Part shown: piece after piece, positions 28,362 through 40,546 of the stretch
Layout of the letters: the number at the start of each line of letters is the position of its first letter
Numbering within the stretch: the stretch's first letter is position 1
Notes under the pieces: model-generated
Seen by the model: the letters and a program-made list of their open reading frames with translations, nothing else
The model's database searches: none
What the model was told of the DNA's origin: nothing
DNA from: Cyanodermella asteris
Taxonomy: Eukaryota > Ascomycota > Lecanoromycetes > Ostropales > Stictidaceae
Direction: 5' to 3'
Length of the DNA stretch: 64,000 bases
Assembly: GCA_900618795.1 (NCBI GenBank)
Contig: UYJD01000001.1
Span: forward strand, 1,407,162-1,471,161
Program-made: the position numbers and the translations under genes

Positions 28362-31228
28362 TCTAGAGCAACTATCGACACAGGTTGCATGCGACAAAAG
28401 AGACTATGAGAAACCACTGGTCTGGCGCATTGCTGATCTTAGGAGCTGAAATGATATTTGATTGTACGCGACAAACTTTCACTCTGGCCAGCCTGTCAAT
28501 CGCAGGCTGGACCAGCGAGATTCACGGTCGTAGCTGGTGTTGGCGGCCTCTATGCTGGCCTGTTCGATTGTGTAGACACTGAGCCTGTTGATTCAAGATC
28601 ACGTGAGCGCAGGTGAGAAAGTCGGGACTGATGCCGATAAGTGCGCCGACCGATGTGAGGCTTGACGGAATTAGTGTTGTGGACTGAAACAGGAATGTCG
28701 GAGAAGGTGGCCGTACGGGCGGAGTTTTATTGTGCCGGGAGCGTTTGGGTGACAGGACAGGGGCGCAGTGCCCAGAATACAGTGGGCGCGAGGGGAGTTA
28801 TCAGAGACTCCAGGTAGCGACTGCCTCTTTTATCTTGACCGGCAGCTGCGAACATGGCAGGGGCGGCCGGCCGCACGCTAGTCCCAGAACAGCTAGGAGC
28901 ACCTTCCGCAGCAAATCGTCTTTCGTGCTGAGCCCGGCTGCGCTGCCTGATGCCATCGCCAAGCTCCCCAGTTCGACTGCTGCATTATTATTGCTGTACC
29001 TTTTGACTTCCTCCATGTTGACACGATGCGCCTCGACGTGTCGCTCTGCCAGCATGAATCCAATCTGGGCCATCTCGCGATATTGCGATGTGAAGCCACG
29101 CGACAAGCAACCGCTGGCGTCTGTGTCCCTATTTCGACGCGTATTGTTCGTCATGCTCCCAGGTCTACTCCTACCTCAAGCGTCACGACTCCGGCCACGT
29201 TTATCGACGCATCCTCGCCAACTCCGGTTCCTGACTTCTCCGGCGGACGATGGCTTACGCGACGTCAGTACCTGACGGGCGATATGGAAGTAGTTTGTGG
29301 ATCGACAATATCATCCTTCACTCAGAGGCTATACAGCGAGCACTTCATGAGCTCTTATTTGGCTGGCCCTTGATACGTGACCTCCGTGCACGGATGCAAG
29401 ATGCACAATCTGACCGGCTCCTCGCAGTCATGCCCAAGAACACGTAGAGTCGAGCCGTCGTTGCCCTCACAACACGATGCGGCGATCCGCCTGAGAGATT
29501 GGCACTGGGTTCCTTGTTTGCTTGCAATTTGGACACACTGATCGCCGGCTGAAGCACCGCAACGACTAATCCCGAAGCTAATATACCGAACAGTAGAGCA
29601 GGACCGCAAAGCTCAACTACTGGCCTGCGTGATTGAAAAAGAGAGACTCCAGATGTAGCACTGACAATTTTGAGGAACAGGGTTTTCTGCCATGGTTGGA
29701 GGAGACTTCGCTTGCAAAGCCTTGGTTCTCTCTTTCTTGATGCGCTTTCCAGGTCTCAGCTAGCTCATCATACTTCTTGACCCTATGATTGCCGCAGGAT
29801 CACCGAGCGACCCATCGTACCGACAATCGTCGCCAGGAAATCGCTCCTGCAGCGCTCGAGAATCTCGCGTCGCACGCGTCTCGGCTCCAAGATGGCTGCA
29901 CTACACAACCTGCATAAATACTCTCATCGCTCGTTGCGACTAAATCATATCAAGATGGAGCTCGGAACAAAGCACCACCGAGGGAAGTAGCAGCTTACCA
30001 TTTGATGAACTCCACGTCCAGCTAGCCATGAACTTTCTCGCTATAGTCGTCCGCCTTGCTCTCCAATAGCTGAAGGACAGAAGGAGTCAAAGATGCCAAG
30101 TGTCATCGCGGACTCAGCTCGGGCGTCAGCCGCCAACTGTAGCGCGCCCCACACCTGCCGACCTTAAAAAACCCAGAAAACCCTTCAACAGGCCGGACCA
30201 GCGCTCAGCCTGCAGGCCGTCCTCGGCCTCTGGTAGGTCGACCTACCTTGGTTTCGAGGATTCGACGCAGCCAGACTGCAAGAGTAGTCAAAAAGGCAAA
30301 ACCTTGTCATGGTGGAGCACATGCGGCAGCTAAAACAAGGTCGATCGGGGTTTGCGCTGCAGGCTTTTTTTTGCCTTTTTGCCTGCGCTAGTGGGAAGAG
30401 AGCTCGACGACGTTTGTTGGTGGCAGGCTTCTGTGATGACAAGGCATTTTTGATGAGGAGAGCCTTCGTAGACGTGCTTGTACAGGTTCTGGTCCCTGCA
30501 CTTGAGGCTCGCCGTCGTGCACATGAGGCTGTAGAGTGCTCGACCAGCGGGAAGGTCGCTCCACACACTGACGGCCAAAACGATGTATCGAGGAGCACGG
30601 CAAGTTCCACACTCAAAGCATAAAGAGATATTTCTACCTCGTCAAACGCGTCGCGTGACTCTAACAAGCCTGGGATACAGAAATCTCGTGTCGTGCTCGA
30701 TGTTTTGAATCATGAGTTGATGCACAATGTTTTTATCGGAAAATGATCGGGAAACCTCAAGGATCCGTGCAAAATTGAAACGTCTACATTGAGATGCAAG
30801 CACATTCCAATCACGTAAAGTGTCACCGTATTTGAAAGGACTTTTCATTCGGAAACATTGAATCATGTGATTCTCGTTGAAGAGTTGCAATACCAGTACA
30901 AACCGAAGCCGCTTAATGATCAAAGAACAGTCAGCCAGCCAAACCCTGGCATGATCCGAAAACGCCATGCATGCCTCCGATTCGATGAATCTCGACTGTG
31001 ATCTCGTGCCTCAAAAAGGTGTCCCATCGCGATGAAGACTGGCCGTTCATCGTTGCTCATACATTCAAATGCATCCGTCGTGACTTCACCGAGATTCGCG
31101 TCACCAGCCCGCGCGTCCAGCCATCGACTAGGATGTCAAATCCCGAAGTCCAGTTCGGCCAGACCAGTCACCGGAACAACGCATCAGCCGGCTATCATCA
31201 GATGAGCCATCTGCACCTCAAGCTTCTC
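28362..31228. other. 2.9-kb gene-poor gap
   Basis: Between the MOT1 start and the 3' end of the next gene only one weak coding candidate (28801-29154 minus) was found. Other frames overlap it or each other and lack motifs. No repeat, transposon remnant or RNA gene is visible by eye. Confidence 0.5.
28801..29154 (-). CDS. Hypothetical protein, low confidence
   Basis: 117 codons from a real ATG at 29154. The first 85 residues look protein-like: YREMAQIGFMLAERHVEAHR and MEEVKRYSNNNAAVEL would form an amphipathic helix pair with normal composition. The last 30 residues are less convincing, so a splice or frame end may lie there. An overlapping plus-strand frame (28730-29275) is rich in Arg/Ser/Leu and looks like its shadow. 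No family recognised; it may not be a gene. Confidence 0.3.
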   Translation of the reverse strand: MTNNTRRNRDTDASGCLSRGFTSQYREMAQIGFMLAERHVEAHRVNMEEVKRYSNNNAAVELGSLAMASGSAAGLSTKDDLLRKVLLAVLGLACGRPPLPCSQLPVKIKEAVATWSL

Positions 31229-33463
31229 CTAACGCCTACTCTTCGGCGCCGACAAAAAGTTCAACCTCGCCAAACTCAATCCAGGCTTCTTCTTCTGCGC
31301 ACTCGCACCAACGCCCGTCTGTCTGCGAAACCTTGACGCAGCAGCAGCAGACTTGACCGGCGTCTTGCTCTGCACCTTCTTGCCCTCCGGAGTTGACATC
31401 TTCGTGCGCTTGCGCGGGCTGCCCTGCTCCAGCGCGTCGTCGTCCTCGCCGGCTCTGCCGTGTTTCGGATCCACGTTTTCGATATCGCTGCTGTCGACCT
31501 CACCCTCGCGGGCGCGCTTCTTGTTGTTGATGCCGTGTGGGACTGCGAGGATCATATGCGAGCCGGCAGCTGGGCTTGGACGGTTGAGGCGCGAGGGGGA
31601 GATGTGAATTGGCGCGGAAGTCCCGACAGGGCGGATGGAAGTTGGAGGCTTGCCACGGATGGGAGAGCGCTGAGGGGAAGTTTGTTCGCTGCTGAATGTG
31701 ATGCGCTTCTCATGGGTGAAAGTAAAGTCGCGGCTGGTGGGAGGATTAGAGAAGAGAGGTGCCCGAGCTGGTGATGGAACGCTCTGGCGGCTCATTGACG
31801 ACGGCTTCGCTGGTGTAGGATATCCTGCCTTGGGCGTTGGAATATCAGGCGAGAGTATCGACTTCGTTGGAGATGCAGAGACGGAGCGCTCCATCGTCGA
31901 CATGATCTGAGGGTACTCGACCGTTGCCTTCACAATGGGTGATGACATTGTCTGCTCGTTTCCGCCCTTGGTGTCAGGTGCGAACTCGACCCTCTTAGGT
32001 GACGGCCGCGGGAGGGTGTGATGAGGGCGGGGTGTAGGAGGAAGGCTTGGAGTGCTTTCATGATGAGTCGGAGTTGGCTTTGGCATTGGTACGTGTGTAC
32101 CAGCTGCAATCTTCACAGGGTCATCCGAATACTTAGGTCCGGGTCTGTGTAGGATGGACCTGATGCTGCTGACCTTGCTGGCCACCGCTGATGCTAGTCT
32201 TCCACTCGCCGTCCTCAAGGCGGCAGAGCGAGCTGGATTTCGCAACGATCTCGACCGTGCGAAGTTGGAGGTAGGCAAGTTTGACGCGGGGATCTTGGAT
32301 GGCGAAATATTCTTGGTTGTCTGCGTGCGGGCTAGAGAAGCTTTAGTAGGGGTTCCATAGCCAGACTGGCCAGAGATCTTGCCAGGTGTGGGAGTGTTGC
32401 TGCTTGTCGAATCGCTGGTTCCAGGTCGCACTGAAGAGACGTCCTGCGCAACTGTAGTCTTCCGACGCTTTGCAGGTGACGTGTTCTCCAATCGCGACGA
32501 CTCCTCTTGCATCGCGGGTTTCTTACTATCTCGCACTGAGCCATAGATTGACGCCTTGGACTGTGTGCGCTTCAGTGTCGGTAGAGCTGACTTTGGCGTT
32601 GCATTCAAGTCAACCTTGGAAGGCGTCTTCTTCAAGGCCGACGCAGGCGAGTCCTTCGAGTCCTGCAATTCTGCCCTCGAACGTGTCCTCTTAAGCGGAG
32701 AAGCGGCACTCGACTTAGCCTGGACCTGGGGCGCCTGTTTGTTGCCCTGAAACTTGTTCTTCCACACCGAGACGTGATCAGCAATTGACTGCATCTTGCC
32801 AAACTCGGCTTTGTGAGCATCACTGTAACGGCTCTTCGGCTTTGCGAATCGTCTGCCACTAATGCCCGCCTCTTCCTCTGCCTCTTCATCGCGCCGGCGC
32901 TGCTCTTCTCGCTCCTCGCGCATCTTCTCCTTGATTCGCGCCGCTTCGTCGCGAACACTATCCATGATCCTCTGAGCCTCCTCGCTCAAATCCCGGTTGT
33001 CGCTGTTGAAACTGAATTGGTAGCCGGGTGACGACTTCGGATACGCTACTGGTGGTGACATCAGGGTTCGAGAATGAGACGGGCGCAGCGGGGACGACCC
33101 GTAGGGATTGCGGTCTGCGAAGCCGAGTGAAAGTCCTTCGTTAGACATCTTGACAGTACTTTGATGAGCATGTTCAGGGTGCATCTCCGCATGCGGAGGC
33201 TTGAGATGCTGCCGCGAGGTGGGAGTCTTGACCTCGACGAAAGCGCCCGGGGTGCCAGCGACCAAAGCACTGATGCTGCTCCTCTCGGTCGCAGGCGTTT
33301 CATCGCGCTCCGTCAAAGATCCCAGATTGTGTGCAGCCTTCGTAGCGCCTACCGTACCCTATTCCCATTATCAGTAAGGAGAAGAAGCGGTGTGGCTCGC
33401 GTTTTGACCTACCGGTGTGCCGCTGCTGCGAAGACGCGACGAGCGCCGCTGGGGAGTAGCCAT
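31229..33463 (-). CDS. Basic, serine/proline-rich low-complexity protein, unknown function
   Basis: 726 residues in two exons: 33463-33413 (MATPQRRSSRLRSSGTP) and 33358-31229, joined over a 54-base intron (GTAGGT…AATAG). The first exon supplies the only good ATG. Features: a charged coiled segment around residues 135-180 (RIKEKMREEREEQRRRDEE), then RRFAKPKSRYSDAHKAEFGKM, which looks like the most conserved patch; then a long disordered, strongly basic region full of TP/SP motifs (SPLKRTRSRAEL, LKKTPSKVDLN, LKRTQSKASI), and a basic C-terminus with KKRAREGE and PRKRTKMSTPE as probable nuclear signals. Many SP/TP sites suggest control by cyclin-dependent or MAP kinases. Nuclear or microtubule-associated role is inference. 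Confidence 0.85.
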
Positions 33464-34143
33464 TGTGATTGTCTCAACCTCTGCGAGGCGACAGGATGGG
33501 ACGGATACGGATCGATAGCGATAGTGAAGAGAAACAGGAATGTACCGGGCAGACACAGATATCTCGGCCTTGGTGACGATGACGTTCGTGGGAGCCAATC
33601 CGGCGCGAACGGCTTTCTGCCCAAAGGTGGTCGGCAAGTGTAAACACTAAACACGGCCCGTGCGTCCGGTTGGCGCGCGGTCAGGTGATCTTGAACTCGA
33701 TTGCCTCGACCTGCCACTTGAGATCTCTTGTCCTTCCTTGTCGTACGAGAGACTTTGCAGCGCGCTTGTTCGGATCTTCTTATTACGAACATTCCGACGG
33801 TTGCTGTTCTAGTCATTTCGCAGCCCATTCACGTATTCTCTGTGACGCAGTGTCGGAGGAGCACCACAATAAGATCCGGTCTTGCAAGCAATGCGAAATG
33901 CTTCACTACAGATGTTGAGCCAGCACGAGTCGCTGCATCAATCTTGGTGAATGAGAACTCACGTGAATGATGGTAGATGCTTCGAATTTTGTCATGTAAT
34001 CCTTCAGTTTATCTAAGCTCCTGGCTGTTCATGAAATAAGGGTATATGTACAAGTATCCCGCCCGCTGGAAATCCAATCATTGCACCTATAGTAGTTTTC
34101 AGCTATTCGAATATTGCGGAAAAGGGGAAGAATACGGTCTCGC
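33464..34143. other. Spacer without supported gene
   Basis: 680 bases: promoter side of the basic protein gene and 3' side of the secreted-protein gene, both on the minus strand. Short frames only. Confidence 0.5.
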
Positions 34144-34969
34144 TTATTCGAGGAAGCTGACCAAGACGTTTCCACCGTTGGCGAAGCCCTGGCATCCACC
34201 CTCATCTTTGCCCCATCGCTGGCCGATGGTGGCACCAGGTTGGCTGCCGTTCGCGCAGTTGTCAAGCTTGTAGTTGTTCTGGCAAGCGTTGGTGCCGTCG
34301 GTGCACATGAAAGCGCAGCGCTGGGAGTTAGGTGTGTACTCGCTAACGCAGCCGGGCTGATTTCCCTTGTCGACCCTGATGCTCATGTGGTTACCGGCCA
34401 TGTTCACGTTCCTGCTGACATCGACGGTAGCGTTTTGGCCAGTGGTAAATTCACCCCAGACGTTGTTGACCCCGCCAAAGTTGCTGAGGGTGGTGACGCC
34501 GTTGTAGAGACCGGCGAAAGCGCCGGACACGCCGTTGGCGACGGAGACGGTGACTGTCTTGCCCGGATCGACCGAGACAGTGACGAGAGCCTGGCGCACG
34601 TTCATACACATGGCCTGATAGTCACCCGGGGTGCCCATGTTCCACAAAGCGACGACCAAGGGCACACCAGCGTCGTTCTTCATCTGGAAAGTATTGGGTC
34701 CTTGTTCGCCGATCCAGGCGAGGCCATTGGGACCGTGGTCATTCTTGCCCTGCGAGCCGAACCCGGTCGTGGCGAGTATCTGACAGCCAGCGGTGCTGAG
34801 ACCAGCGACAGGGTTGCTGCACGCTGCAGCGTTCAAGCCGCGGGAAACTAGTGTTCTGCAGGGCGTCAGTAGAGTTTCGAATGGTTGTCAGTTCTTAAGC
34901 TTACCCTGTTGGTAGAGCCGTGGCGTAGGCCAGGAAGCTAGTAAGAGCAAGGACCGACCGGGAGAACAT
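34144..34969 (-). CDS. Secreted cysteine-containing fungal protein, function unknown
   Basis: 258 residues in two exons: 34969-34905 (signal peptide MFSRSVLALTSFLAYATA, then LPTG) and 34855-34144, joined over a 49-base intron (GTAAGC…TGCAG). The mature protein has nine cysteines and looks like a beta-rich fold: GPNTFQMKNDAGVPLVVALW, QALVTVSVDPGKTVTVSV, VWGEFTTGQNATVDVSRNVN, a cysteine-rich patch (GCVSEY, CAFMCTDGTNAC, NCANGS), and a C-terminal GGCQGFANGGNVLVSFLE. The pattern suggests a conserved extracellular protein of ascomycetes, but I cannot name the family. No transmembrane segment or GPI signal. It sits alone between large gaps. Confidence 0.85.
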
Positions 34970-37132
34970 GTCGTCAACAGCCTGTATCGTAGTCTGAGAC
35001 CCGGAATAGATGTTGGTTCTGAGAAAATACTATGGCCCAATGATGAGGGGGCGGATCCACAAGGGGACAGGAGCGGCTGGGTGGGAAAGAGTGACTGAAT
35101 GAAGTAATGAACGAATGGAAGCAAGCACGCAACAAGAGAATGGAAGTGCACCTGGCACGAGTCGAACTGGGGCTCAGAGAAAGGATTGGTAGACAGAATG
35201 AAGGGTCGAAGGAAAAGAAGACTCGAAAGAGACAGGAAGTCCACTGTATATCATTTTCGGTCTAGCATCAGTCATATCTGATCCAAGGGCCTGGTTGGGA
35301 AGCAACGAGGGGACGCAGGGCTGAGTCGAGCCGGACCGTCGCCTCCCAAGGCCATTACAGTTATAAGGAGCGAGAGCAGCGAGAGCATGTACAGTCTGCA
35401 GGCTCATCAACAATATTGATCGTGCAGTTGTACGGGGGACTGACGGCAGGTTACAGTCCAAGTCTTGATGTCAGCCCTAGCGCTCACGCCAAGTTGGGTC
35501 AACCATCCAAATCTTCGCGCAGTCTCCCAGCCGTTCAGCATCATCAGACCGAGTGAGATCGCATAAGCTCGGGTTCATATCGTCCTTGCTCCTTCTTCGG
35601 GATTCTCGTATCGATAGCTGGTCGCCGCAGCAAGAGGATTCGATCCATCCCTACAGCGGCGGAAACGATACGCATCGAAATCAATCCTGGTGGTCAAGCC
35701 GAAACGCGGTTATGGAAACTTGACCTGCATGGCCTTGGCGCATTAAGCGCAGGCCGAGATCTGAATATAGCATGGAATGAACTTGCATGCGACCGTGAGA
35801 GGTGCTGCAAAGGTAGGGTCTTGGGAGACCGAGGAGGAACGGAGGTGGCTAAAAGCAGAGAGGCGCTCGGCAGTTTGAGATTTCTGTAACGGCTGCGCCC
35901 ACCGGTCAGCTCCATCAGCGAAGCTTGCTGGTCAGCCGCTCACGCTCTCGCAATACCAAGCGAAAGACTTTGTGGAAATTGGTTTGGTCGATCTGAAACA
36001 TCCGCGGCCACGAGGCGATCGTGTTTCGGAATTTTCTTGTACGATAATCAATTCGAAGGAATGTTCTGCGCCACTGCACCATAGCAATGATCACCGCGCT
36101 GTCAGCCACATCTTTGTATGGCAGCATCATCTAGAATGAATTATTCATCGATCTTGGCCAACCCCTTGCTGTAAGGCATAATTATCAAAGCCCTCGTGTT
36201 GATAGCGACAACGAGCGTATGTCAAATCAGCAACTGGCGGATGATTGTGGCCGGAACTTCGCCATTTCCTCGTAAATATCAAATTCATCGGAAAATATAA
36301 GCCAAACCCGGATTTTCATTGCATTTGTCGAGACAATCTACGATGACAGACGATATTCGGTTAGATCATAGTGCACAACGAATCCCAGTCGCTTCGCAGC
36401 CATTCCGAACTTGTAATCGTTGATTTCTTGTCCCTTCGACAGGCGGCTGGACTGCATTCGAACTGACCACCACGCAAAACTAGAATTTGAGGTAAGTCCG
36501 CCACTGATACATCGTAGATGGTTGATCAGCTTGAGCTATGCATCGTCCCGGTAGGGGAAAATCCACGAGTCGAAGCTCGTTAAGAATTCCGATGGACTGT
36601 CGCTCAAGTGCAGCGAATAAATGCTAACCACCTTGAGAACATATACTCTTACGGTGGCTGCTCTGAGCAACGTCAAGCGACGGACGGCAATGCGATCGGC
36701 CCGAGTATTCCAGATCATCACATATCAGTAATAGCACGGACAAAGATCCCTCGGGTGACGATACGGCAGAAGCACCATTTAACGATAACTCGAGGATTCG
36801 TGATTCTGGCTTGGCTAGCGATAAGAAGAGTATGATGAAGCTGATTCATTTGCGAACGCTCTCAAACAGCAAAGAGCATAAAGTGGGATTGCATCAACAG
36901 GATAGGCAGGCATAACGTTGCGATATGGATGAAATGAAGCGATATAACTGGTGGCTCGGCTTGGGCGGTCAGGTCGTGATCGGCTCAAGGGCGGCGGAGT
37001 CTGATGATGTGCTTCTGTTTGGTCATGCGTTTCCCAGATGGCGCAAGCTGTGGTCCTCCATCCGCGCTCTCGCGCTGAGAGCCCACCACCACATTCACTC
37101 ATCTGAGCTGTATCTATACATGCAGCGCGAGC
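34970..37132. other. 2.2-kb gap with no supported gene
   Basis: Frames up to 149 codons occur (36815-37264 minus is the longest) but overlap the MCH1 start or lack motifs. It contains the promoters of two divergent genes. No repeats or RNA seen. Confidence 0.5.
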
Positions 37133-38982
37133 ATGTCTCGCCAATCTAGCCGGTCGAGAAGCAGCCAAAGAGGGCAGGATGGGCTTATCGACAAGCTGGA
37201 CTTCGACCAGAACCGGAAGCGCTCCACCAGCGACGACGGCCGATCCAGTATACACAGCGGCCACGGCCTTCTTCGAGACGATGATAGCCTCCTCAGTGAT
37301 GTCGTCGACGGCATTGTCAAGGAAGACCGTCAGGTCATGCAGCGACGAGTTGCCAAGGGCCTCAGTTTCCTTGCTGCGATGATGTGCTGGTAAGGCCCTC
37401 AGGCTGCAATGTGCTGCTCATACTGATCGATTGCAGTCTCTGCGCCGGCTCCATGGTCGCTTTCTCTCTTTACGGAAAGCTTCTTATATCGCATCTTGGA
37501 TACACACAATATGAAGTCAACGCAGTATCCGTCACCATGGAGCTAGCCTCTTATCTATTCGTTCCCGTTGTTGGCTTTCTGACCGACCGCTTCTCCCCAC
37601 GGCCAGTTGTTTTTGCGTCGGCGATTCTGTTCGCCTTTGGATACTTCCTTGCCGCGTATGTCTATCATAGAGGACCAAGAGAAGAAGGTGGACTGCCAGT
37701 TGGTGTGATGCAGCTTGCATTTGTCGCCATCGGCATGGGCACAGGCGCGCAGTACCTCAGCGCCCTTACCGCAACTGTCAAGAACTTCGGACGAGGCAAA
37801 CACAAAGGTCTCGTAATGGCACTGCCGTCGGCTGCGTTCGGTCTGAGCGCCGTATGGCAATCTCAGATCGGGAACCGTTTCCTCAGGGAGCCGTCGCATG
37901 ATGGGATTAGAGGCGATCTCGACGTCTTTCGATACTTTATCTTCCTGGGAGGGACACTCGCCGGCGTCGGCTTATTTGCAAGTCTCACAATGACTGTTGT
38001 CGATGAGGAAGACATGATTGATGAGGGAATGGATATCCTGCAGCGATCAGGTTACCTGGAAGGCTCGGGATACTTGGAAAGCAGTGGTCTCCTTCGCCGT
38101 TCCATCATCCATGATGCTGCTCAGAACGAGAACTACGGCACTGTCTCCCGATCTGCAAGTGAAGAGGGCGAGGATATTGGAGACGTCGACCTCATGTCGG
38201 ACGACTCCCAATTCGACAGGCTCAAGAAGATGCTAGTCCTCAATGTCGAGACTCGACGCTTCCTCACTGACCCTACCATGTGGCTGCTAGCAATGGCGTT
38301 CTTCCTTGCCACGGGGCCTATCGAAACCTATATTAACAATGTTGGGACCATTGTTGGAACTCTATACCCTCCAGGCGTGCCTGTCTCTGCCGCCAACGAT
38401 TCAGCAAATCACGTTTCGATACTTTCGATTGCATCGACCGCGGCCCGCCTTGTAGGTGGCTTTCTCACTGATGTACTTGCACCGGAAGAAGAAATTGACG
38501 CCGAGGGACTGGAAGAGTTCAACCTACAGCACCAGAAGAAAAAGAGGCGCTTCACCATGTCGCGGGTGACATTGATGATCTCGTTCAACTTCGTCCTCTT
38601 TCTAGGGTTCTTCTTGCTCGCTACGCCGATACCGTTCTCTGCTCAGGAGATTTTACTACCGATATCGGCATTGATCGGTATCGGGAACGGAGCAAACTTT
38701 GCAGTTGAGCCTGTGATCATCAGCGTCGTCTGGGGCGTTCAGAACTTTGGCACAAACTTCGGCATCGTCGCGATGACGCCTGCAATTGGTGCAACTATCT
38801 GGAGTGCCATTTACAGCGCAATCTATGATTCTAGTAAGAGCGAGGACGGCTTGTGTTATGGTTGGTCCTGTTTTGGACCCGCAGCAGTGGCGTGGGCCGC
38901 GTGCACTTTTGTGAGCTGCTTCTTCTGGCTATATGCGTGGAAGGGGAAAGGCGGTTGGCAGAAGCGAGGCATTCTGGTATGA
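37133..38982 (+). CDS. MCH1: MFS carrier of the MCH1/nodulin-like type
   Basis: 600 residues in two exons: 37133-37389 and 37437-38982, joined over a 47-base intron (GTAAGG…TTGCAG) that restores AMMC|LCAGSMVAFSLYGKL. The first 80 residues are a polar, serine-rich cytosolic N-terminus. Twelve membrane segments follow, split by a long acidic loop after the sixth. That loop holds a short tandem repeat (SGYLEGSGYLESSGLL). Conserved patches: VGFLTDRFSPRPVVFASAI, GMGTGAQYLSALTATVKNF, KGLVMALPSAAFGLSAVW, and a second-half RVTLMISFNFVLFLGFF. This matches the yeast Mch1 group of monocarboxylate-like vacuolar transporters, whose substrate is unknown. No motif is missing. Confidence 0.85.
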
Positions 38983-39437
38983 TTGACGGCATTCAGAGCA
39001 TTTCTTTGTAGCGAGTCACTTGATTGGCATAGCGAGGGCGTTGGACTACTACGCGAACTCATAGCGCATTCTATTTCAGATCAGTTTCATCTGTCTAAAC
39101 AGATCAAGAATACTGATCGGTCAGTGCTTTGCTTTGTAGATACTTGTGTCCACCTGGTCTAGTGCATATAGCTGGCGAGTTTGGCCGGCCGTTGGGTACG
39201 TACTTCGGGTCGGCATTGCCAAGACGCCCGATGAGGCAATCGCGAAGCCTCATTCATCACCACCGCACAGTCGCTGACCATCTACACACCTTCATCGCTC
39301 ACCTATTGCTGGATCCTAGAATCAACCACCCATATATAGAGACCCCCCCAAGACGGCGCCAACTTTGATCAGGTCGTCTGGCGCGCAACACATCCCTCTC
39401 GGCACGCGCCTACGCATCTCGCTGCTACACCTCCAAC
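38983..39437. promoter_or_regulatory. Spacer and promoter of the VAMP7-like gene
   Basis: 455 bases. TATATA at 39333-39338 lies about 105 bases before the ATG at 39438. Nothing else recognised. Confidence 0.45.
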
Positions 39438-40178
39438 ATGGCAGCCTCATCCTCCAGCACCACGCCTCTCCTCTACAGCTGCATCGCCCACAACAGCACC
39501 ATCCTAACCGAACACACCGCCTCCGTCTCCAGTCAAACCTCCTCCATTCCCTCCCTCGTCCTGCCCAAGATCCAACACTCGACCCCGCAAAAGCTTAGCT
39601 ACATCCACGGCGGCAACTACGTCCACTTCATCGCCGAGTCGCCCTCGGAGTACGAACCCTCCGCCCTTGCCGCCGGTGGCCTCACATTCCTCGTCATCGC
39701 CCCCCAATCGCTAGGCCGCCGCATCCCGTTTGGCTATCTGGTCGAAATCAAGAAGCAGTTTCTCGAAAAGTTCGAGCCGGAGAGGACGGACTTCGGGTCC
39801 TTGCCGGCGTATGGGTGTGGGAGCTTCAATAGGACGTTGAAGGAGTTGATGGTCAGGTTTGGGACGACTACGGCGGGTAAAGAGGATGCTTTGGGCAATG
39901 TGCGGGCGGAGATTGAGGATGTGAGGCATATTATGACGGAGAATATTGAGAGGGTTCTGGAGAGGGGGGAGAGGATCGATACGCTTGTTGATAAGACGGA
40001 CCGACTCGGATCGAGTGCGACGGACTTTAGAATGAGGAGCCGGAATTTGAGGAGGAGGATGTGGTGGAAGAATGTTAAGCTGATGGCGTTGTTGGTTGTG
40101 GTGGTTGTGTTCTTGCTGTATCTGTTTGTTGGATTTGGGTGTGGGCTCCCAGCGTGGAGCAAGTGCACGGGAAATTGA
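39438..40178 (+). CDS. NYV1: VAMP7-like longin R-SNARE (vacuolar Nyv1 type)
   Basis: 246 residues, one exon. An N-terminal longin domain (about 1-135; LLYSCIAHNSTILTEHT, FGYLVEIKKQFLEKF) is followed by an R-SNARE motif (about 152-210; AEIEDVRHIMTENIERVLER, with the central arginine in ERGERI), then a C-terminal membrane anchor (LMALLVVVVVFLLYLFVGF) and a short lumenal tail GCGLPAWSKC. The tail and the SRNLRRRMWWKNVK linker match VAMP7 rather than Sec22; the lipid-anchored Ykt6 is excluded by the membrane segment. Family knowledge: drives fusion with vacuole, late endosome or plasma membrane. Codon use shifts about residue 120, from C-rich to G-ending codons, which is odd but the frame is intact. 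Confidence 0.93.
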   Translation: MAASSSSTTPLLYSCIAHNSTILTEHTASVSSQTSSIPSLVLPKIQHSTPQKLSYIHGGNYVHFIAESPSEYEPSALAAGGLTFLVIAPQSLGRRIPFGYLVEIKKQFLEKFEPERTDFGSLPAYGCGSFNRTLKELMVRFGTTTAGKEDALGNVRAEIEDVRHIMTENIERVLERGERIDTLVDKTDRLGSSATDFRMRSRNLRRRMWWKNVKLMALLVVVVVFLLYLFVGFGCGLPAWSKCTGN

Positions 40179-40546
40179 GAGGAGTTTTGCGATAGAGGTT
40201 CCTATCATGAAAGTTGCCGACTGGAGTAACAGTTGTAGTTGTGGCAAGCAGGAGCACTCCCTAATCGACGGGGATGGTAGGATAGCGTTCATATCCGCAG
40301 TGTAGGATAGTCTGATAATTGATCACGGCCTGACAAAGCAGTATAGCGCAATTCCTTGCCAACGAGTATTCTTTCAAGCTATCGCAGACGAGAGGAGATT
40401 CATTGAGGAAGTACATAAACACAAGTTCGAAGAGTATGCACCGGCCTTTTCGTACACAGAACGCTCATCTCCAAAGCTCCAGCTCCTCTATCCGCAATCG
40501 TATGATACATGAAAATTGATGCCTGATTTATGCTACAGCTGTACGT
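40179..40546. other. Convergent 3' spacer
   Basis: 368 bases between the VAMP7-like and HSP10 genes, which converge. Nothing else seen. Confidence 0.5.

Noticed and set aside
28730-29275. Plus-strand frame of 181 codons
   Set aside because: Composition is Ser/Arg/Leu-rich like an antisense shadow; the minus-strand frame 28801-29154 is slightly more plausible.
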